Positions 37,863 through 46,335 of a stretch of DNA of 64,000 nt are shown one piece after another (position 1 is the stretch's first letter; the number at the start of each line of letters is the position of its first letter). This stretch comes from Gemmatimonadetes bacterium T265. Its GTDB lineage: Bacteria > Gemmatimonadota > Gemmatimonadetes > Gemmatimonadales > Gemmatimonadaceae. The translations under genes were made by a program, and so were the position numbers. The notes under the pieces were generated by a model. That model did not search any database and was not told the DNA's origin. It was given only the letters and a program-made list of their open reading frames with translations. Location: positions 1,748,342 through 1,812,341 of the forward strand of contig BPUI01000001.1 in assembly GCA_019973575.1 (NCBI GenBank). Reading direction: 5' to 3'.

Positions 37863-38297
37863 ATGCGCATCGTCATCGCTTCGGACCACGCGGGCTTCCG
37901 CTACAAGTCGCTCATCATCCCGATGCTCCGCGGGTGGGGGCACGACGTCACCGACTATGGCACCGACTCGGAGGAGCCGGTCGACTACCCGCTCTTCATC
38001 CGCCCCGCCGCCGAGGCGGTCGCGCGCGGCGAGTTCGAGCGCGGCGTCGTGCTCGGCGGGTCGGGGAACGGCGAGGCGATCGTCGCCAACCGCGTGCCCG
38101 GGGTGCGCTGCGCGCTCTGCTGGAACGTGGACGCGGCGCGCTACGGGCGGCAGCACAACGACGCGAACGTGCTCTCGTTAGGCGAGCGCCTGGTCGCCGA
38201 GGCGGACCTCGAGGCGATCGTACGCACGTGGGCCGAGACGCCGTTCGAGGGCGGGCGGCACCAGCGGCGGATCGACGAGATCGACGCGCCGCGCTGA
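37863..38297 (+). CDS. rpiB: Ribose-5-phosphate isomerase B-type sugar isomerase
   Basis: This 144-residue protein starts at ATG 37863. It opens with MRIVIASDHAGFRYKSLIIP (RpiB/LacAB signature) and has GVVLGGSGNGEAIVANRVPGVRCALCWN and ARYGRQHNDANVLSLGERLV. In the E. coli type the active-site loop contains a catalytic cysteine; here that loop reads GGSGNGEA, as in the mycobacterial type where a glutamate serves as the base. The enzyme should interconvert ribose-5-phosphate and ribulose-5-phosphate. Loss of the Cys is therefore a subtype feature and not a defect. An octamer lies at 38176-38183. Confidence 0.92.
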   Translation: MRIVIASDHAGFRYKSLIIPMLRGWGHDVTDYGTDSEEPVDYPLFIRPAAEAVARGEFERGVVLGGSGNGEAIVANRVPGVRCALCWNVDAARYGRQHNDANVLSLGERLVAEADLEAIVRTWAETPFEGGRHQRRIDEIDAPR

Positions 38298-38324
38298 GCC
38301 CCGCCGACCGCACGGGCGCCGGCC

Positions 38325-38981
38325 GTGGCGGCCGAACCGCCGTCGCTCGACGGCACCACGACGACGACGCGCCTCGAGGCGTTCAGCGACGGCGTGTTCG
38401 CGATCGCGATCACGCTCCTCGTGCTCGAGATCAAGGTGCCGCCCGTGGGCGAGGGCGGGGCGGCGGGGCTCGGCGGCGCGCTGCTCGCGCGCTGGCCGTC
38501 GTACGTGGCCTACGTCGTCAGCTTCCTCACGATCGGCGTGATCTGGGCCAACCACCACGCGGTCATGGACCACGTGCGGCGCGCCGACCGCGGCCTGCTC
38601 ATGGTGACGGTGTTCTTTCTCATGGCCGTCTCGCTCCTCCCGTTCCCGACGGCCGTCCTCGCCGAACACCTCGCGGGCGCGCCGGGCCGCGACCGGACGG
38701 TGGCGACGCTGGTCTTCGGCGGGGCGTACGTGTGGATGGCGGTCGCGTTCAACCTGCTCTGGGGCTACATCCGCCGCTCGGGGCTGCTGCACGACCCCGC
38801 GCACCCCGGCGTGCAGACCATCTCGTCGAGCTTCCGCTACGGTCCGTACACGTACCTCGCCGCCACCTTGCTCGCCCTGCTGAGCGTGCCGGCGAGCGTC
38901 GCGGTGCTCGCCTTCCTCGCCGTGTACTGGGCGTTCCCGCAGTCGTCGGGGACGGCGCGGGCGCCCGGGGGACGGTCGTGA
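38325..38981 (+). CDS. TMEM175-family potassium channel
   Basis: This 218-residue protein starts at GTG 38325. The family signature is in helix 1, RLEAFSDGVFAIAITLLVLEI (R-x3-FSD). Five further hydrophobic segments follow: LARWPSYVAYVVSFLTIGVIW, GLLMVTVFFLMAVSLLPFPTAVL, VATLVFGGAYVWMAVAFNLLW, YTYLAATLLALLSVPASVA and VLAFLAVYWAFP. Bacterial TMEM175 proteins assemble as tetramers to form potassium leak channels with an isoleucine/leucine constriction in helix 1. Nothing in the neighbourhood indicates regulation. Confidence 0.88.
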   Translation: MAAEPPSLDGTTTTTRLEAFSDGVFAIAITLLVLEIKVPPVGEGGAAGLGGALLARWPSYVAYVVSFLTIGVIWANHHAVMDHVRRADRGLLMVTVFFLMAVSLLPFPTAVLAEHLAGAPGRDRTVATLVFGGAYVWMAVAFNLLWGYIRRSGLLHDPAHPGVQTISSSFRYGPYTYLAATLLALLSVPASVAVLAFLAVYWAFPQSSGTARAPGGRS

Positions 38982-39043
38982 AGGCCGGGCGGCCGCGGCG
39001 GGGGTTCGGCGACGACTCGATCACACCTGCCTAACGGGATCCC

Positions 39044-40273
39044 ATGACGACTCACGCGTTCCCGGCGGCGGCCGCCGTCGCGCTCCTCGCCGTCGCGGCC
39101 TGCGGACTCGCGGCCTGCGGGCGCACGAACGCCCCGCTCATCGGCCCGCCCGTGGGCGGCGAGCCGTTCGACCGCTCCCTCCTCGCCGGCGGCCCCGACC
39201 CGTGGCGCACGCTGCCGCGCCCGTTCTGGACCGCGCAGCCCGCGCCCGACGCGGGCGGCGCGTCGCTGCGTGGGGTGCGCGCGGTGAGCGCGCAGGTCGC
39301 GTGGGCGAGCGGCAGCGGGGGCACGGTCCTTCGCACCACCGACGGCGGGACGACGTGGCGTCGGCGCCTTGTGCCCGGGGCCGACGCGCTCGACTTCCGC
39401 TCGGTGTGGGCGTTCGACTCGCTCACCGCGATCGTCGCGAGCGCGGGCGACGGGGCGGCGGGGCAGGCGCGCCTGTACCGGACGGCCGACGGTGGGCGGA
39501 GTTGGACGCTCGTGCGGCAGGACACGGCCCGCGGGGTGTTCTACGACGCGGTCGCGTTCTGGGACCGGCAGTACGGCCTGGTGCTGAGCGACCCCGTGGG
39601 CGAGGGCGCGGCGCGTCACTTCTTCGTCCTCGCGACGAGCGACGGCGGCGCGACGTGGCGCCCGACGCCGGCCGAGGGGATGCCGACCGCGCTCCCGGAC
39701 GAGGGGGCGTTCGCGGCGGGGAACGCGGCGCTCGCAGTCGGCGCCGACACGCGTGCGTGGTTCGCGACCGGCGGGCCGAACGGCGCGCGCGTGTTCACGA
39801 CGACGACGGGCGGGGCGCGCTGGGACGCGGTGGCCGCGCCCGTCACGCCGCGGGGGACGAGCGCGGGGCTGTTCGCCGTCGCGGGCGCACCCGGCGGGGG
39901 CGGGACCACGGTGACCGCGAACCTCCGCGAGCGCACCCTGCGCGCGCTGCCGACGCCCGCGCTCGCGGTGGGCGGTGACTACCGGCAGGCGCGGACCGGC
40001 ACGGGGCAGATCGTGCGCACCGACGACGGCAACCGGTGGGAGCGCACGGACCTCGGCGGGACGGCGCCCGGGTACTGGTCGGGGCTGGCCTACGTGCCGG
40101 GGCTCGAGCGCACGGCGGTCGCGGTCGGCGGCGCGGGCGCGGCCGTCACGCGCGACGACGGGCGGACGTGGACACCGGTCGACAGCACGGAGTGGAACGC
40201 GGTCAGCTTCGCCGGGGCGTCGGCGGGGTGGGCGGTGGGTCCGCGGGGGCGGATCGCACGGGTCGCGCGGTAG
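39044..40273 (+). CDS. YCF48/BNR-type beta-propeller lipoprotein
   Basis: This 409-residue protein starts at ATG 39044. The N-terminus AVALLAVAACGLAACGRTN is a probable lipoprotein signal with lipobox LAAC. Repeated WxxGxGGTVLRTTDGGTTW, LYRTADGGRSWTLV, FVLATSDGGATWRP and RDDGRTWTPVDSTEWNAVSF blocks are BNR/YCF48 repeats, predicting a six- or seven-bladed propeller outside the cytoplasm. Ycf48 itself assists photosystem II assembly, but most bacterial members have no known role. No photosynthesis gene is in the window, so that function should not be transferred. The 3' end overlaps the convergent next gene by 71 bases. Confidence 0.82.
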   Translation: MTTHAFPAAAAVALLAVAACGLAACGRTNAPLIGPPVGGEPFDRSLLAGGPDPWRTLPRPFWTAQPAPDAGGASLRGVRAVSAQVAWASGSGGTVLRTTDGGTTWRRRLVPGADALDFRSVWAFDSLTAIVASAGDGAAGQARLYRTADGGRSWTLVRQDTARGVFYDAVAFWDRQYGLVLSDPVGEGAARHFFVLATSDGGATWRPTPAEGMPTALPDEGAFAAGNAALAVGADTRAWFATGGPNGARVFTTTTGGARWDAVAAPVTPRGTSAGLFAVAGAPGGGGTTVTANLRERTLRALPTPALAVGGDYRQARTGTGQIVRTDDGNRWERTDLGGTAPGYWSGLAYVPGLERTAVAVGGAGAAVTRDDGRTWTPVDSTEWNAVSFAGASAGWAVGPRGRIARVAR

Positions 40274-40658
40274 CGCGGCCGTCCGGTCCCACGACCGCCC
40301 GTTCGACGACCGCGGCAACTCCCACCCCGAGCGCGTAGGCCAACAGGTCGCGCGGGTCGAAGTCGGAGCCGAGCACCAGATGGCCGAGCGTCGTCGCGCG
40401 CGCGGCGTCGATCCCGGGTGCGTGATAGCACTGGCTGAACTCCACCCCAAACGCGACCGCGAGCGCGGCCCCTGCCCGGTGTGACGTCGACGCGCGCGGC
40501 CACCCCACGCCGATCCACCAGAACACCATCGCCGCCCAGAGCGCGTCGCCCGAGACGTCGCGCGCCGCCGGCGGCAACGGGATGCCGCCGCGGTGCACCG
40601 CGAGTCCGAGCGCGATGGTCGCGAGCGCCCCGGCCGCGTACCCGAGCCGCCGCGTCAC
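40203..40658 (-). CDS. DUF2809-type small membrane protein
   Basis: This 151-residue protein is read from GTG 40658; the frame is open upstream but without coding character. Family-like text is GLAVHRGGIPLPPAARDVSGDALWAAMVFWWIGV, AVAFGVEFSQCYHAPGIDAARATTLGHLVLGSDFDPRDLLAYALGVGVAA. It predicts three to four membrane helices. The function is unknown. The last 25 residues are Pro/Arg-rich and lie inside the 3' end of the YCF48 gene, so the overlap may reflect loss of an earlier stop codon. Confidence 0.7.
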   Translation of the reverse strand: MTRRLGYAAGALATIALGLAVHRGGIPLPPAARDVSGDALWAAMVFWWIGVGWPRASTSHRAGAALAVAFGVEFSQCYHAPGIDAARATTLGHLVLGSDFDPRDLLAYALGVGVAAVVERAVVGPDGRATARPVRSAPADPPPTPPTPRRS

Positions 40659-40715
40659 GGGCCGGTGGGGGCGGCCCGCTCGCGCGCCGCCCCGTCGTGG
40701 TGCACGTTTCCGGTC

Positions 40716-41039
40716 ATGCCCTACGATAGCGGCCTCGTCGAGCGCGTCGCCGACGCCCTCGCCCCCCTCGGCGTGCGCGGCGCCCGCCAGCGCAGCATGT
40801 TCGGCGGCCGCGGCTTCATGCTCGGCAAGCAGACGTTCGTGATCGTCTGGGGGGAAGGAATCATCGTCAAGGTGCCTCGCGGCGAGTACGAAGTCGCGCT
40901 CGCCGAGCCCGGGGCGACCCCGTTCACCCCCGGCGGCGGCCGGCCGATGAGCACGTGGGTCGTCGTCACGGCGGAGGCGGTCGCCGACGACCCCGAGCTG
41001 CAGGCGTGGGTCGCGCGCGGGATCCGCGCGGTGGCCTGA
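40716..41039 (+). CDS. TfoX N-terminal-domain protein
   Basis: This 107-residue protein starts at ATG 40716. It matches the TfoX N-terminal domain: LVERVADALAPLGVRGARQRSMFGGRGFMLGKQTFVIVWGEGIIVKVP, then WVVVTAEAVADDPELQAWVARGI. In gamma-proteobacteria TfoX/Sxy regulates competence, but stand-alone N-domain proteins are widespread and uncharacterised. Given the abundant octamer in this window, a link with DNA uptake is an obvious question but is pure speculation. It is divergent from the DUF2809 gene. Confidence 0.78.
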   Translation: MPYDSGLVERVADALAPLGVRGARQRSMFGGRGFMLGKQTFVIVWGEGIIVKVPRGEYEVALAEPGATPFTPGGGRPMSTWVVVTAEAVADDPELQAWVARGIRAVA

Positions 41040-41223
41040 TCGCGCGACCGCGCGGGACTTCGTACCCGCGATTGCGGGGGGCCGGTGATTGCGGGCGGCG
41101 GGCGTCGCGCGTCCGTCACCGTGGGCGGTCGCAATCGACCGCTTCCGGGCCTGGACCGCTGTCCGGGAGCGCGGGGGCACACCGGCCCGCACGTCGCGCC
41201 GCCCACCCCTGCCGTACCCTGCC

Positions 41224-41880
41224 GTGCCGTTTCCCACCCCCGCGTACCCGTTCGACCCGGCCCTCATCGAGGCGGGGCTGCACGACGCGCCCCGCCGGAC
41301 GCCGCACGTCCCCTTTCCGGCCGTGGACGGCACTCCGCTCGTGCTCGGCGGCGTGCTGCGCAGCGACTCGCCGTTTCTCGACGCGACGCCGCTCGAGGCG
41401 CTACCGCCGGTCGACGGGATCCTCATCGTCCCGCTCACCCCGATCGTTTCCGAGCCGCTCGACGCGGCGGAGCTCGAGCCTCCCGCCCCCTTTGACCGCG
41501 CGGCCGTCGAGCGCGCCCGCGCGCGGGCGGCGCGCCCGGTCGAGCGCGTGGAAGCGACCGTGTGGAGCGACGACGGGGTGGCCGAACACGTCTGCGACGT
41601 GACGGCGTGGCTCGCCGGCGCGACCGCGCGGGAACTGGCCGCCCTCGTACGGGCCGCGTGGACGGGCGACGAAGCCGAGGAGGTCGCCGCGGCGCTCTCG
41701 GACGACGACCCCGAGGTGGCCGACGTGCTGCGCCACGCCCGGCGCACCGACGCCGGCGTGGTGGTGGAGATCGACGGCACGGCGGCGGTGGCGTGGCTCG
41801 CGCGGCACCGGCCCGCGGTCGCGGACGCGCTCGACGACGCGGCGGACCACCCAACGGACGACGCGGCGGACGAGGACTGA
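41224..41880 (+). CDS. Hypothetical acidic protein (218 aa)
   Basis: This gene is taken from GTG 41224, where the composition becomes coding-like (VPFPTPAYPFDPALIEAGLHDAP). The first 80 residues are Pro-rich, with VDGTPLVLGGVLRSDSPFLDATPLEALPPVDGILIVPLTPIV. The second half is helical and acidic (CDVTAWLAGATARELAALVRAAWTGDEAEEVAAALSDDDPEVADVLRHARR), ending in an Asp-rich tail. I do not recognise a family. It lies 35 bases ahead of the radical SAM gene and may share its transcript. Confidence 0.5.
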   Translation: MPFPTPAYPFDPALIEAGLHDAPRRTPHVPFPAVDGTPLVLGGVLRSDSPFLDATPLEALPPVDGILIVPLTPIVSEPLDAAELEPPAPFDRAAVERARARAARPVERVEATVWSDDGVAEHVCDVTAWLAGATARELAALVRAAWTGDEAEEVAAALSDDDPEVADVLRHARRTDAGVVVEIDGTAAVAWLARHRPAVADALDDAADHPTDDAADED

Positions 41881-41915
41881 CGGGACATCCGGGTGGGCGG
41901 CCGGGTACAACACCC

Positions 41916-43136
41916 GTGCCCACCGCCGCCCTTCCGTCGCGTTCGCTCCCGCTCTTCGACCCCGCCCCGGCGCCCGCGCCTAACGCCGCGGCGCCCGACG
42001 CCCCGGCGCCCGACGCGGGCGCCCGCGTCCGCCACCGCTGGATGCCGGAGCGCGTCCTGTTCACCAGGGACGCGCTCGCCGAGCGGTGGGGGCGGCAGAT
42101 CTTCGGGCGGGTGACCGCGTTAGGCCTGCCGGCAGAGGCGCTCCGCGGCAACCGGCTGCCGAGCGTCGCGGGCGACGACCCGCGGGCGACGTACCGGGCC
42201 GCCAAGCGCACGCTCGCCGTCGTGAACGCGCCCGCCGGCCAGCTGAAGCTCGCGCCCATCCCGCCCTCGGCCGACTGGCAGTTCCACCTCGCGCAGGGGT
42301 GCCCGGCGCACTGCCACTACTGCTACCTCGCGGGCTCGCTCGCCGGCCCGCCGCTCGTGCGCGCGTACGGCAACCTCGACGCGATCCTCGGCAACCTCGC
42401 CGGCTACGTCGGGCGGCCGACGGGCGCGCGCGCGGCGGCCGAGTGGGGCGGCGACGGCGCGGGGCTCGACGGCGGGGCGCTGACTACGTTCGAGGCGAGC
42501 TGCTACACGGACCCGCTCGCCCTCGAGCACCTCACGGGCTCGTTAGGCGAAGCCGTCGTGCGCTTCGGCACCGACCCCGCGCTCGAGCGCGCGCGGCTCC
42601 GCTGGACGACGAAGTTCTCGTCGCCGGCGCTCGTCGCGCCGCTGCTGGGGCTGCCGCACGCGGGGCGCACGCGCTGCCGCGTCAGCCTCAACGCCGACCC
42701 GGTCGCGCGCCGCTTCGAGGGCGGGACGGCGCCGGTCGCCGAACGCCTCGCGGGGGCGGCGCAACTCGCCGCGGCGGGGTACCCGGTCGGGCTCGTGCTC
42801 GCGCCGATCATGCCGGTCGAGGGGTGGGAGGCGGAGTACGGCGCCCTGCTCGACGCCGCGCGCGCGGCGCTCCCGCCCGAGGCGCTCGCCCCCCGGACCC
42901 GCCTCACGGTCGAGTGCATCACGCACCGCTACACCGAGGGCTCGCGCGGGGTGCTCCGCGGGTGGTACCCGAACACCGCGCTCGAGATGGACGACGCGAA
43001 GCGCACGGCGAAGCGGACGAAGTTCGGGAACGCGAAGTACGTGTACCCCCGCGACGTGATGGCCGAGTTGAAGGGATGGTTCGCGGCGGCGGTGCGGGAG
43101 CGGTGGCCGGAGGCGGGGTGGTTGTACTGGACGTGA
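41916..43136 (+). CDS. Spore photoproduct lyase-like radical SAM enzyme (copy 1)
   Basis: This 406-residue protein starts at GTG 41916. The radical SAM cluster motif is CPAHCHYCYL (C-x3-C-x2-C). It follows the SPL pattern: MPERVLFTRDALAERWGRQIFGRV, ADWQFHLAQGCPAHC, TTFEASCYTDPLALEHLTGSLGEAVVRFG, LRWTTKFSSPALVAPLL, RCRVSLNADPVARRFEGGTAPVAERL and LTVECITHRYTEGSR. The Cys in EASCYTDP corresponds in position to the hydrogen-donor cysteine of Bacillus SPL. SPL reverses the thymine spore photoproduct using SAM and a 4Fe-4S cluster. The organism is not expected to sporulate, so the true substrate may be another photodamage lesion. Three octamers occur in the gene. Confidence 0.85.
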   Translation: MPTAALPSRSLPLFDPAPAPAPNAAAPDAPAPDAGARVRHRWMPERVLFTRDALAERWGRQIFGRVTALGLPAEALRGNRLPSVAGDDPRATYRAAKRTLAVVNAPAGQLKLAPIPPSADWQFHLAQGCPAHCHYCYLAGSLAGPPLVRAYGNLDAILGNLAGYVGRPTGARAAAEWGGDGAGLDGGALTTFEASCYTDPLALEHLTGSLGEAVVRFGTDPALERARLRWTTKFSSPALVAPLLGLPHAGRTRCRVSLNADPVARRFEGGTAPVAERLAGAAQLAAAGYPVGLVLAPIMPVEGWEAEYGALLDAARAALPPEALAPRTRLTVECITHRYTEGSRGVLRGWYPNTALEMDDAKRTAKRTKFGNAKYVYPRDVMAELKGWFAAAVRERWPEAGWLYWT

Positions 43137-43168
43137 CCTCGTCACCGCCCGCGCCGGGGCGGCGACGC

Positions 43169-44443
43169 TCAGGCTTCGGCGTCGCGCGCGAGGATCGTCG
43201 CGACGGTCATGTCGCCGGTCACGTTGACTAACGTGTTGAACACGTCCGGAATCGCGTCCGCCGCGATCAGCAGCCCGATCCCGTCTAACGGCAGCCCCAC
43301 CGCGAGCAGCACCGGCGCGGTCACGACGAAGAGGCCGCCGCTCGGGATCCCCGGGTTGCTGAAGCTCATCGCCACCGTGACGAGCGTCATCGTCGCGATC
43401 TGGGCGGGGCCGAGCGGGACGCCGTAGAGGTGGGCGAGGAAGAGCGGCCCGGCGAGGTCGGCCACCGGCGTGTCGAGCTTGAACGTCGAGACGGCGAGGG
43501 GGAGCACGAAGCCGGTCACCGCGGGGCGCTCGCCTAACGTCGCGCGGAAGCCGGCGATGAGCGCGGGGAGCGAGGCGAGCGACGAACGCGAGCTGACCGC
43601 GACGGCCTGGGCCGGGAGTACCGCGCGCGCGAAGGTCCGCATCGAGACGCGCCCGAACGCGGCGGCGACGGGGTAGCAGAGCAGCGTTACGACCGTGACG
43701 AGCCCGCAGAGGATCAGCACGTAGCCCCCGACCGCGCCGATCGCCCCGGCGCCGAGGTCGCGGCCTAACCCGGCGGCGAGGGCGAGCACGCCGATTGGGG
43801 TGAGCGCGAGCACCCAGCCGACGACGACGAGCATCGCCTCGCTCACCGCACGGAAGAACCCCGTGACGAGCGCGCGCGGCTCGGGCGCGAGTCGCGTCAC
43901 CGCGGCCGCGAAGAGCAGGGTGAAGACGATGAGCGGGAGCATCGCGCCGTCGACCGCGGCCTTGAGCGGGTTGGCGGGGACGAGGCCGGTGAGGAAGCCG
44001 CCGAGCGTGGGCACCTCGGCCGGCGTGCCGGCGGCGGCGGTCGCGTGTGCGCGGAGTGCGGCGGCCGCGCTCGCGTCCACGGGCACGTAGCGGAAGAGCG
44101 TGGGCGCGGCGAGCGCGGCGATCAGCGCGCAGCCGGCGAGCAGGACGACGAACCAGACGAGCGCGCGGACCCCGAGCCGCCCCACCGCGCCGACGTCGGC
44201 CACGCCCGCGACGCTCGTGACGAGCATCGAAACGACGAGGGGAACGAGGGTCATCCGGATCGCGTTGACCCAGAGCGCGCCGAGTGGCGCGAGCGCGTCG
44301 ACCACGCCGGCGAGCGCGCCGTTGTGGGTGCTCGTCGCGACCGCGCCGAGTGCGGTGCCGGCGGCAAGCGCGAGGAGGGCGAGGACGGTCGCGCTCGGCA
44401 GACGGCGGGCGCGGGCGACGGGCTGGTCGGTCGAATCTGGCAC
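43169..44443 (-). CDS. Dicarboxylate/amino-acid:cation symporter (DAACS family)
   Basis: This 424-residue protein has about eight membrane segments and family text: [50 protein letters not shown], the serine-rich loop [15 protein letters not shown], and [54 protein letters not shown]. It should import acidic amino acids or C4-dicarboxylates with sodium or protons. In GltPh-like transporters the substrate site has NMDGT and a conserved Asp/Arg pair; here [12 protein letters not shown] and [11 protein letters not shown] occupy those places. GTG 44443 is chosen because ATGs at 44497 and 44500 would nearly abut the divergent queD start. Confidence 0.85.
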   Translation of the reverse strand: MPDSTDQPVARARRLPSATVLALLALAAGTALGAVATSTHNGALAGVVDALAPLGALWVNAIRMTLVPLVVSMLVTSVAGVADVGAVGRLGVRALVWFVVLLAGCALIAALAAPTLFRYVPVDASAAAALRAHATAAAGTPAEVPTLGGFLTGLVPANPLKAAVDGAMLPLIVFTLLFAAAVTRLAPEPRALVTGFFRAVSEAMLVVVGWVLALTPIGVLALAAGLGRDLGAGAIGAVGGYVLILCGLVTVVTLLCYPVAAAFGRVSMRTFARAVLPAQAVAVSSRSSLASLPALIAGFRATLGERPAVTGFVLPLAVSTFKLDTPVADLAGPLFLAHLYGVPLGPAQIATMTLVTVAMSFSNPGIPSGGLFVVTAPVLLAVGLPLDGIGLLIAADAIPDVFNTLVNVTGDMTVATILARDAEA

Positions 44444-44502
44444 GGCGGTGCGCAGGGCAGGTTGGGGACCGTTGTACGGCGCGGACGGCCGGTCCATCAT
44501 CC

Positions 44503-44547
44503 CCGGATGACCGATTTCCGGATGACGGATTCGCCGATGACCGACGC
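44503..44547 (+). repeat. Three 15-bp tandem copies at the queD start
   Basis: Three imperfect 15-base units (44503-44517, 44518-44532, 44533-44547), each built around CCGGATGACCGATT, give three in-frame ATGs at 44507, 44522 and 44537. They encode a repeated MTD-x-x peptide at the queD N-terminus before family similarity begins. Confidence 0.75.
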
Positions 44548-44938
44548 CCACGCCGACACGCCCGCAGAAACGTGGGAGATCTGGAAGGAGTTCACGTTCG
44601 AGGCGGCGCACCGGCTGCCGCACGTGCCCGAGGGGCACAAGTGCCGGCGGCTGCACGGCCACTCCTTCCGGGTCGAGGTGCACGTGCGTGGGCCGCTCGC
44701 CGGGCCGGCCGGGTGGGTGATGGACTTCGGCGACCTCAAGGCCGCGTGGGCGCCTGTCCACGCGGAGCTCGACCACTACTACCTCAACGACGTGCCCGGA
44801 CTGGAGAACCCGACGAGCGAGGTGCTCGCGCGCTGGCTGTGGCGGCGGCTCCGGCCGGCGCTGCCGGGGCTCGCGCGCGTCGTCGTGCGCGAGACGTGTA
44901 CGTCGGGGTGCTCCTACGCCGGGGCGCCGCCGCCGTGA
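44507..44938 (+). CDS. queD: 6-carboxy-5,6,7,8-tetrahydropterin synthase QueD
   Basis: This protein has 143 residues from ATG 44507; ATGs at 44522 and 44537 are equally possible because the first 15 residues are a tandem repeat outside the conserved domain. Zinc ligands are His in EAAHRLPHV and the two in [10 protein letters not shown]. The catalytic Cys is in [11 protein letters not shown], and the conserved Glu in [11 protein letters not shown]. QueD converts dihydroneopterin triphosphate to carboxytetrahydropterin in queuosine synthesis; the motif SGCSY is the QueD rather than PTPS form. No queC or queE is adjacent. The stop overlaps the next gene (GTGA). Confidence 0.93.
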   Translation: MTDFRMTDSPMTDAHADTPAETWEIWKEFTFEAAHRLPHVPEGHKCRRLHGHSFRVEVHVRGPLAGPAGWVMDFGDLKAAWAPVHAELDHYYLNDVPGLENPTSEVLARWLWRRLRPALPGLARVVVRETCTSGCSYAGAPPP

Positions 44939-46134
44939 GCGACGTCGCCACGGGCGCGCTCGCCGCCGCGCAGGCGACCGTGCTCGTGCGCGTGCTCTGG
45001 CGCCTGCTCCCCGGCCTCGCGCGCACGCCGGCGGTGGCTCCGCTCGTCGACCCCGCGGACGCGCGGTGGGCACACGTCGCCGCGGCGGGCCACGCGCCCG
45101 CGCGCGTGACGGTGCTCGTCGCGACGCTCAACGAGGCCGCCCGGCTCGGCCCCTGCCTCGACGGCCTCGCGCGGCAGGGCGCGCCGCTCGCCGAAGTGCT
45201 CGTCGTCGACTCGCGTTCGACCGACGGGACTCGCGAGATCGTCGCGGCGGCGGCCGCGCACGACCCGCGCGTGCGGCTGCTCACCGACCCGGCGCTCCCG
45301 CCGGGGTGGGTGGGCAAGGTGTGGGCGCTCGAACACGGCCTCCGGCACGCGACGGGCGACTGGGTGCTCGGCGTCGACGCCGACACCGCGCCCGCGCCGG
45401 GGATGGTCGCCGCGGTCGTCGCGGCCGCGGCGGCGTACGAACTCGACGTCGTGAGCTTCGCGCCGCGCTTCGCCGGGCAGTCGGCCGCGGAGCGCCTGCT
45501 GCAGCCGGCGATGCTCGCCACGCTCGTCTACCGGCTGGGCGCGCCGACGCCGCGCCCGCGCACGCCGGGCGACGTGCTCGCCAACGGCCAGTGCTTCCTC
45601 GCGCGGCGCGCGCTGCTCGTGCGCTACGGCGGCTACGCGCCGGCGCGCGCGAGCTGGGCCGACGACGTCGCGCTCGCCCGCCACCTCATGCGCCGCGGCG
45701 CGCGCGTCGGCTTCCTCGACGGCGCGCGGCTCTACGACGTACGCGCCTACGCCTCGGTCGGCGAGGCGTGGCAGGAGTGGGGGCGGAGCTTCGACCTCGC
45801 CGACGCGAGCGCGCCGGCGCGCCAGGCGCTCGACCTCGCGGTCGTCACGCTCGCGATGGGGGCGCCGCCGCTCGCCGCGGCCGGCGCGCTCGCCGCGGCC
45901 GCCGCGGGGTGGCGGCCGGGCGCGTTCGGCACGGCGCTCGTCGTCGTCAACCTCGCGCTGCTCGCCGTGCGGCTCGGCGTGCTCGCCGCGACGCGCGGGT
46001 CGTACGCGCGGCGCGGGGCGGCGTACTGGTGCAGCCCGCTCGCCGATCCCGCGGCGACGGCGCGGCTGTGGCTCAGCACGCTCCGGCGGCCGCGGGCGTG
46101 GCGGGGGAGGGCGTTCGCGCTGGGGGCGCGGTAG
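44935..46134 (+). CDS. Membrane-bound GT2 glycosyltransferase (HpnB/CrtQ-like)
   Basis: This 399-residue protein is read from the GTG overlapping queD. The GT2 core is [70 protein letters not shown] (DxD) and [35 protein letters not shown]. WVGKxWA is characteristic of hopanoid-associated HpnB and carotenoid CrtQ-type transferases. Four hydrophobic segments follow residue 290, placing it in the membrane. A terpenoid glycosylation role is suggested by the motif only; no hopanoid or carotenoid gene is nearby. It ends at a palindromic repeat array. Confidence 0.87.
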   Translation: MSDVATGALAAAQATVLVRVLWRLLPGLARTPAVAPLVDPADARWAHVAAAGHAPARVTVLVATLNEAARLGPCLDGLARQGAPLAEVLVVDSRSTDGTREIVAAAAAHDPRVRLLTDPALPPGWVGKVWALEHGLRHATGDWVLGVDADTAPAPGMVAAVVAAAAAYELDVVSFAPRFAGQSAAERLLQPAMLATLVYRLGAPTPRPRTPGDVLANGQCFLARRALLVRYGGYAPARASWADDVALARHLMRRGARVGFLDGARLYDVRAYASVGEAWQEWGRSFDLADASAPARQALDLAVVTLAMGAPPLAAAGALAAAAAGWRPGAFGTALVVVNLALLAVRLGVLAATRGSYARRGAAYWCSPLADPAATARLWLSTLRRPRAWRGRAFALGAR

Positions 46135-46145
46135 GGGGGAACTGC

Positions 46146-46326
46146 GTGTGGTGGGGCGGGGGAACGGCGCGGTTGATCGGGCGCGGTTGATGAGGCGCTG
46201 TTGATCGGGCGCTGTTGGACTGGCGCTGTTGATGAAGCGCCGGGCTCCGACCGGCCGGGTCGCCGCACCAACAGCGCCTCACCAACAGCGCCTCGTCAAC
46301 CGCGCCGTTCCCCCGCCCCACCACAC
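46146..46326. repeat. Palindromic pair of 14-bp repeat arrays between convergent genes
   Basis: A 31-bp perfect inverted repeat (46146-46176 versus 46296-46326, containing GTGTGGTGGGGCGGGGGAAC) encloses arrays of a 14-bp unit, consensus GGCGCTGTTGATGA. In the left array five direct copies run 46166-46235. In the right array three copies occur in opposite orientation (about 46268-46309). The intervening loop of about 30 bases is CG-rich. It fills the whole gap between two convergent genes, so it would form a very long hairpin in either transcript. It may act as a bidirectional terminator or be a repetitive element of the BIME/REP type; it does not resemble CRISPR since there are no spacers. 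Confidence 0.85.
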
Positions 46327-46335
46327 ACCGCCCTC

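Noticed and set aside
39044-40273. Photosystem assembly function for the YCF48-like protein
   Set aside because: No photosynthesis genes are in the window and BNR/YCF48 propellers are common in non-phototrophs.
40716-41039. Competence regulator role for the TfoX-domain protein linked to the octamer as a DNA-uptake sequence
   Set aside because: Only the N-terminal domain is present and no uptake genes are in the window; kept as an idea, not a claim.
46166-46309. 14-bp repeat arrays considered as a CRISPR
   Set aside because: Units are directly adjacent with no spacers, the repeat is too short, and orientation is inverted between halves; no cas gene is present.
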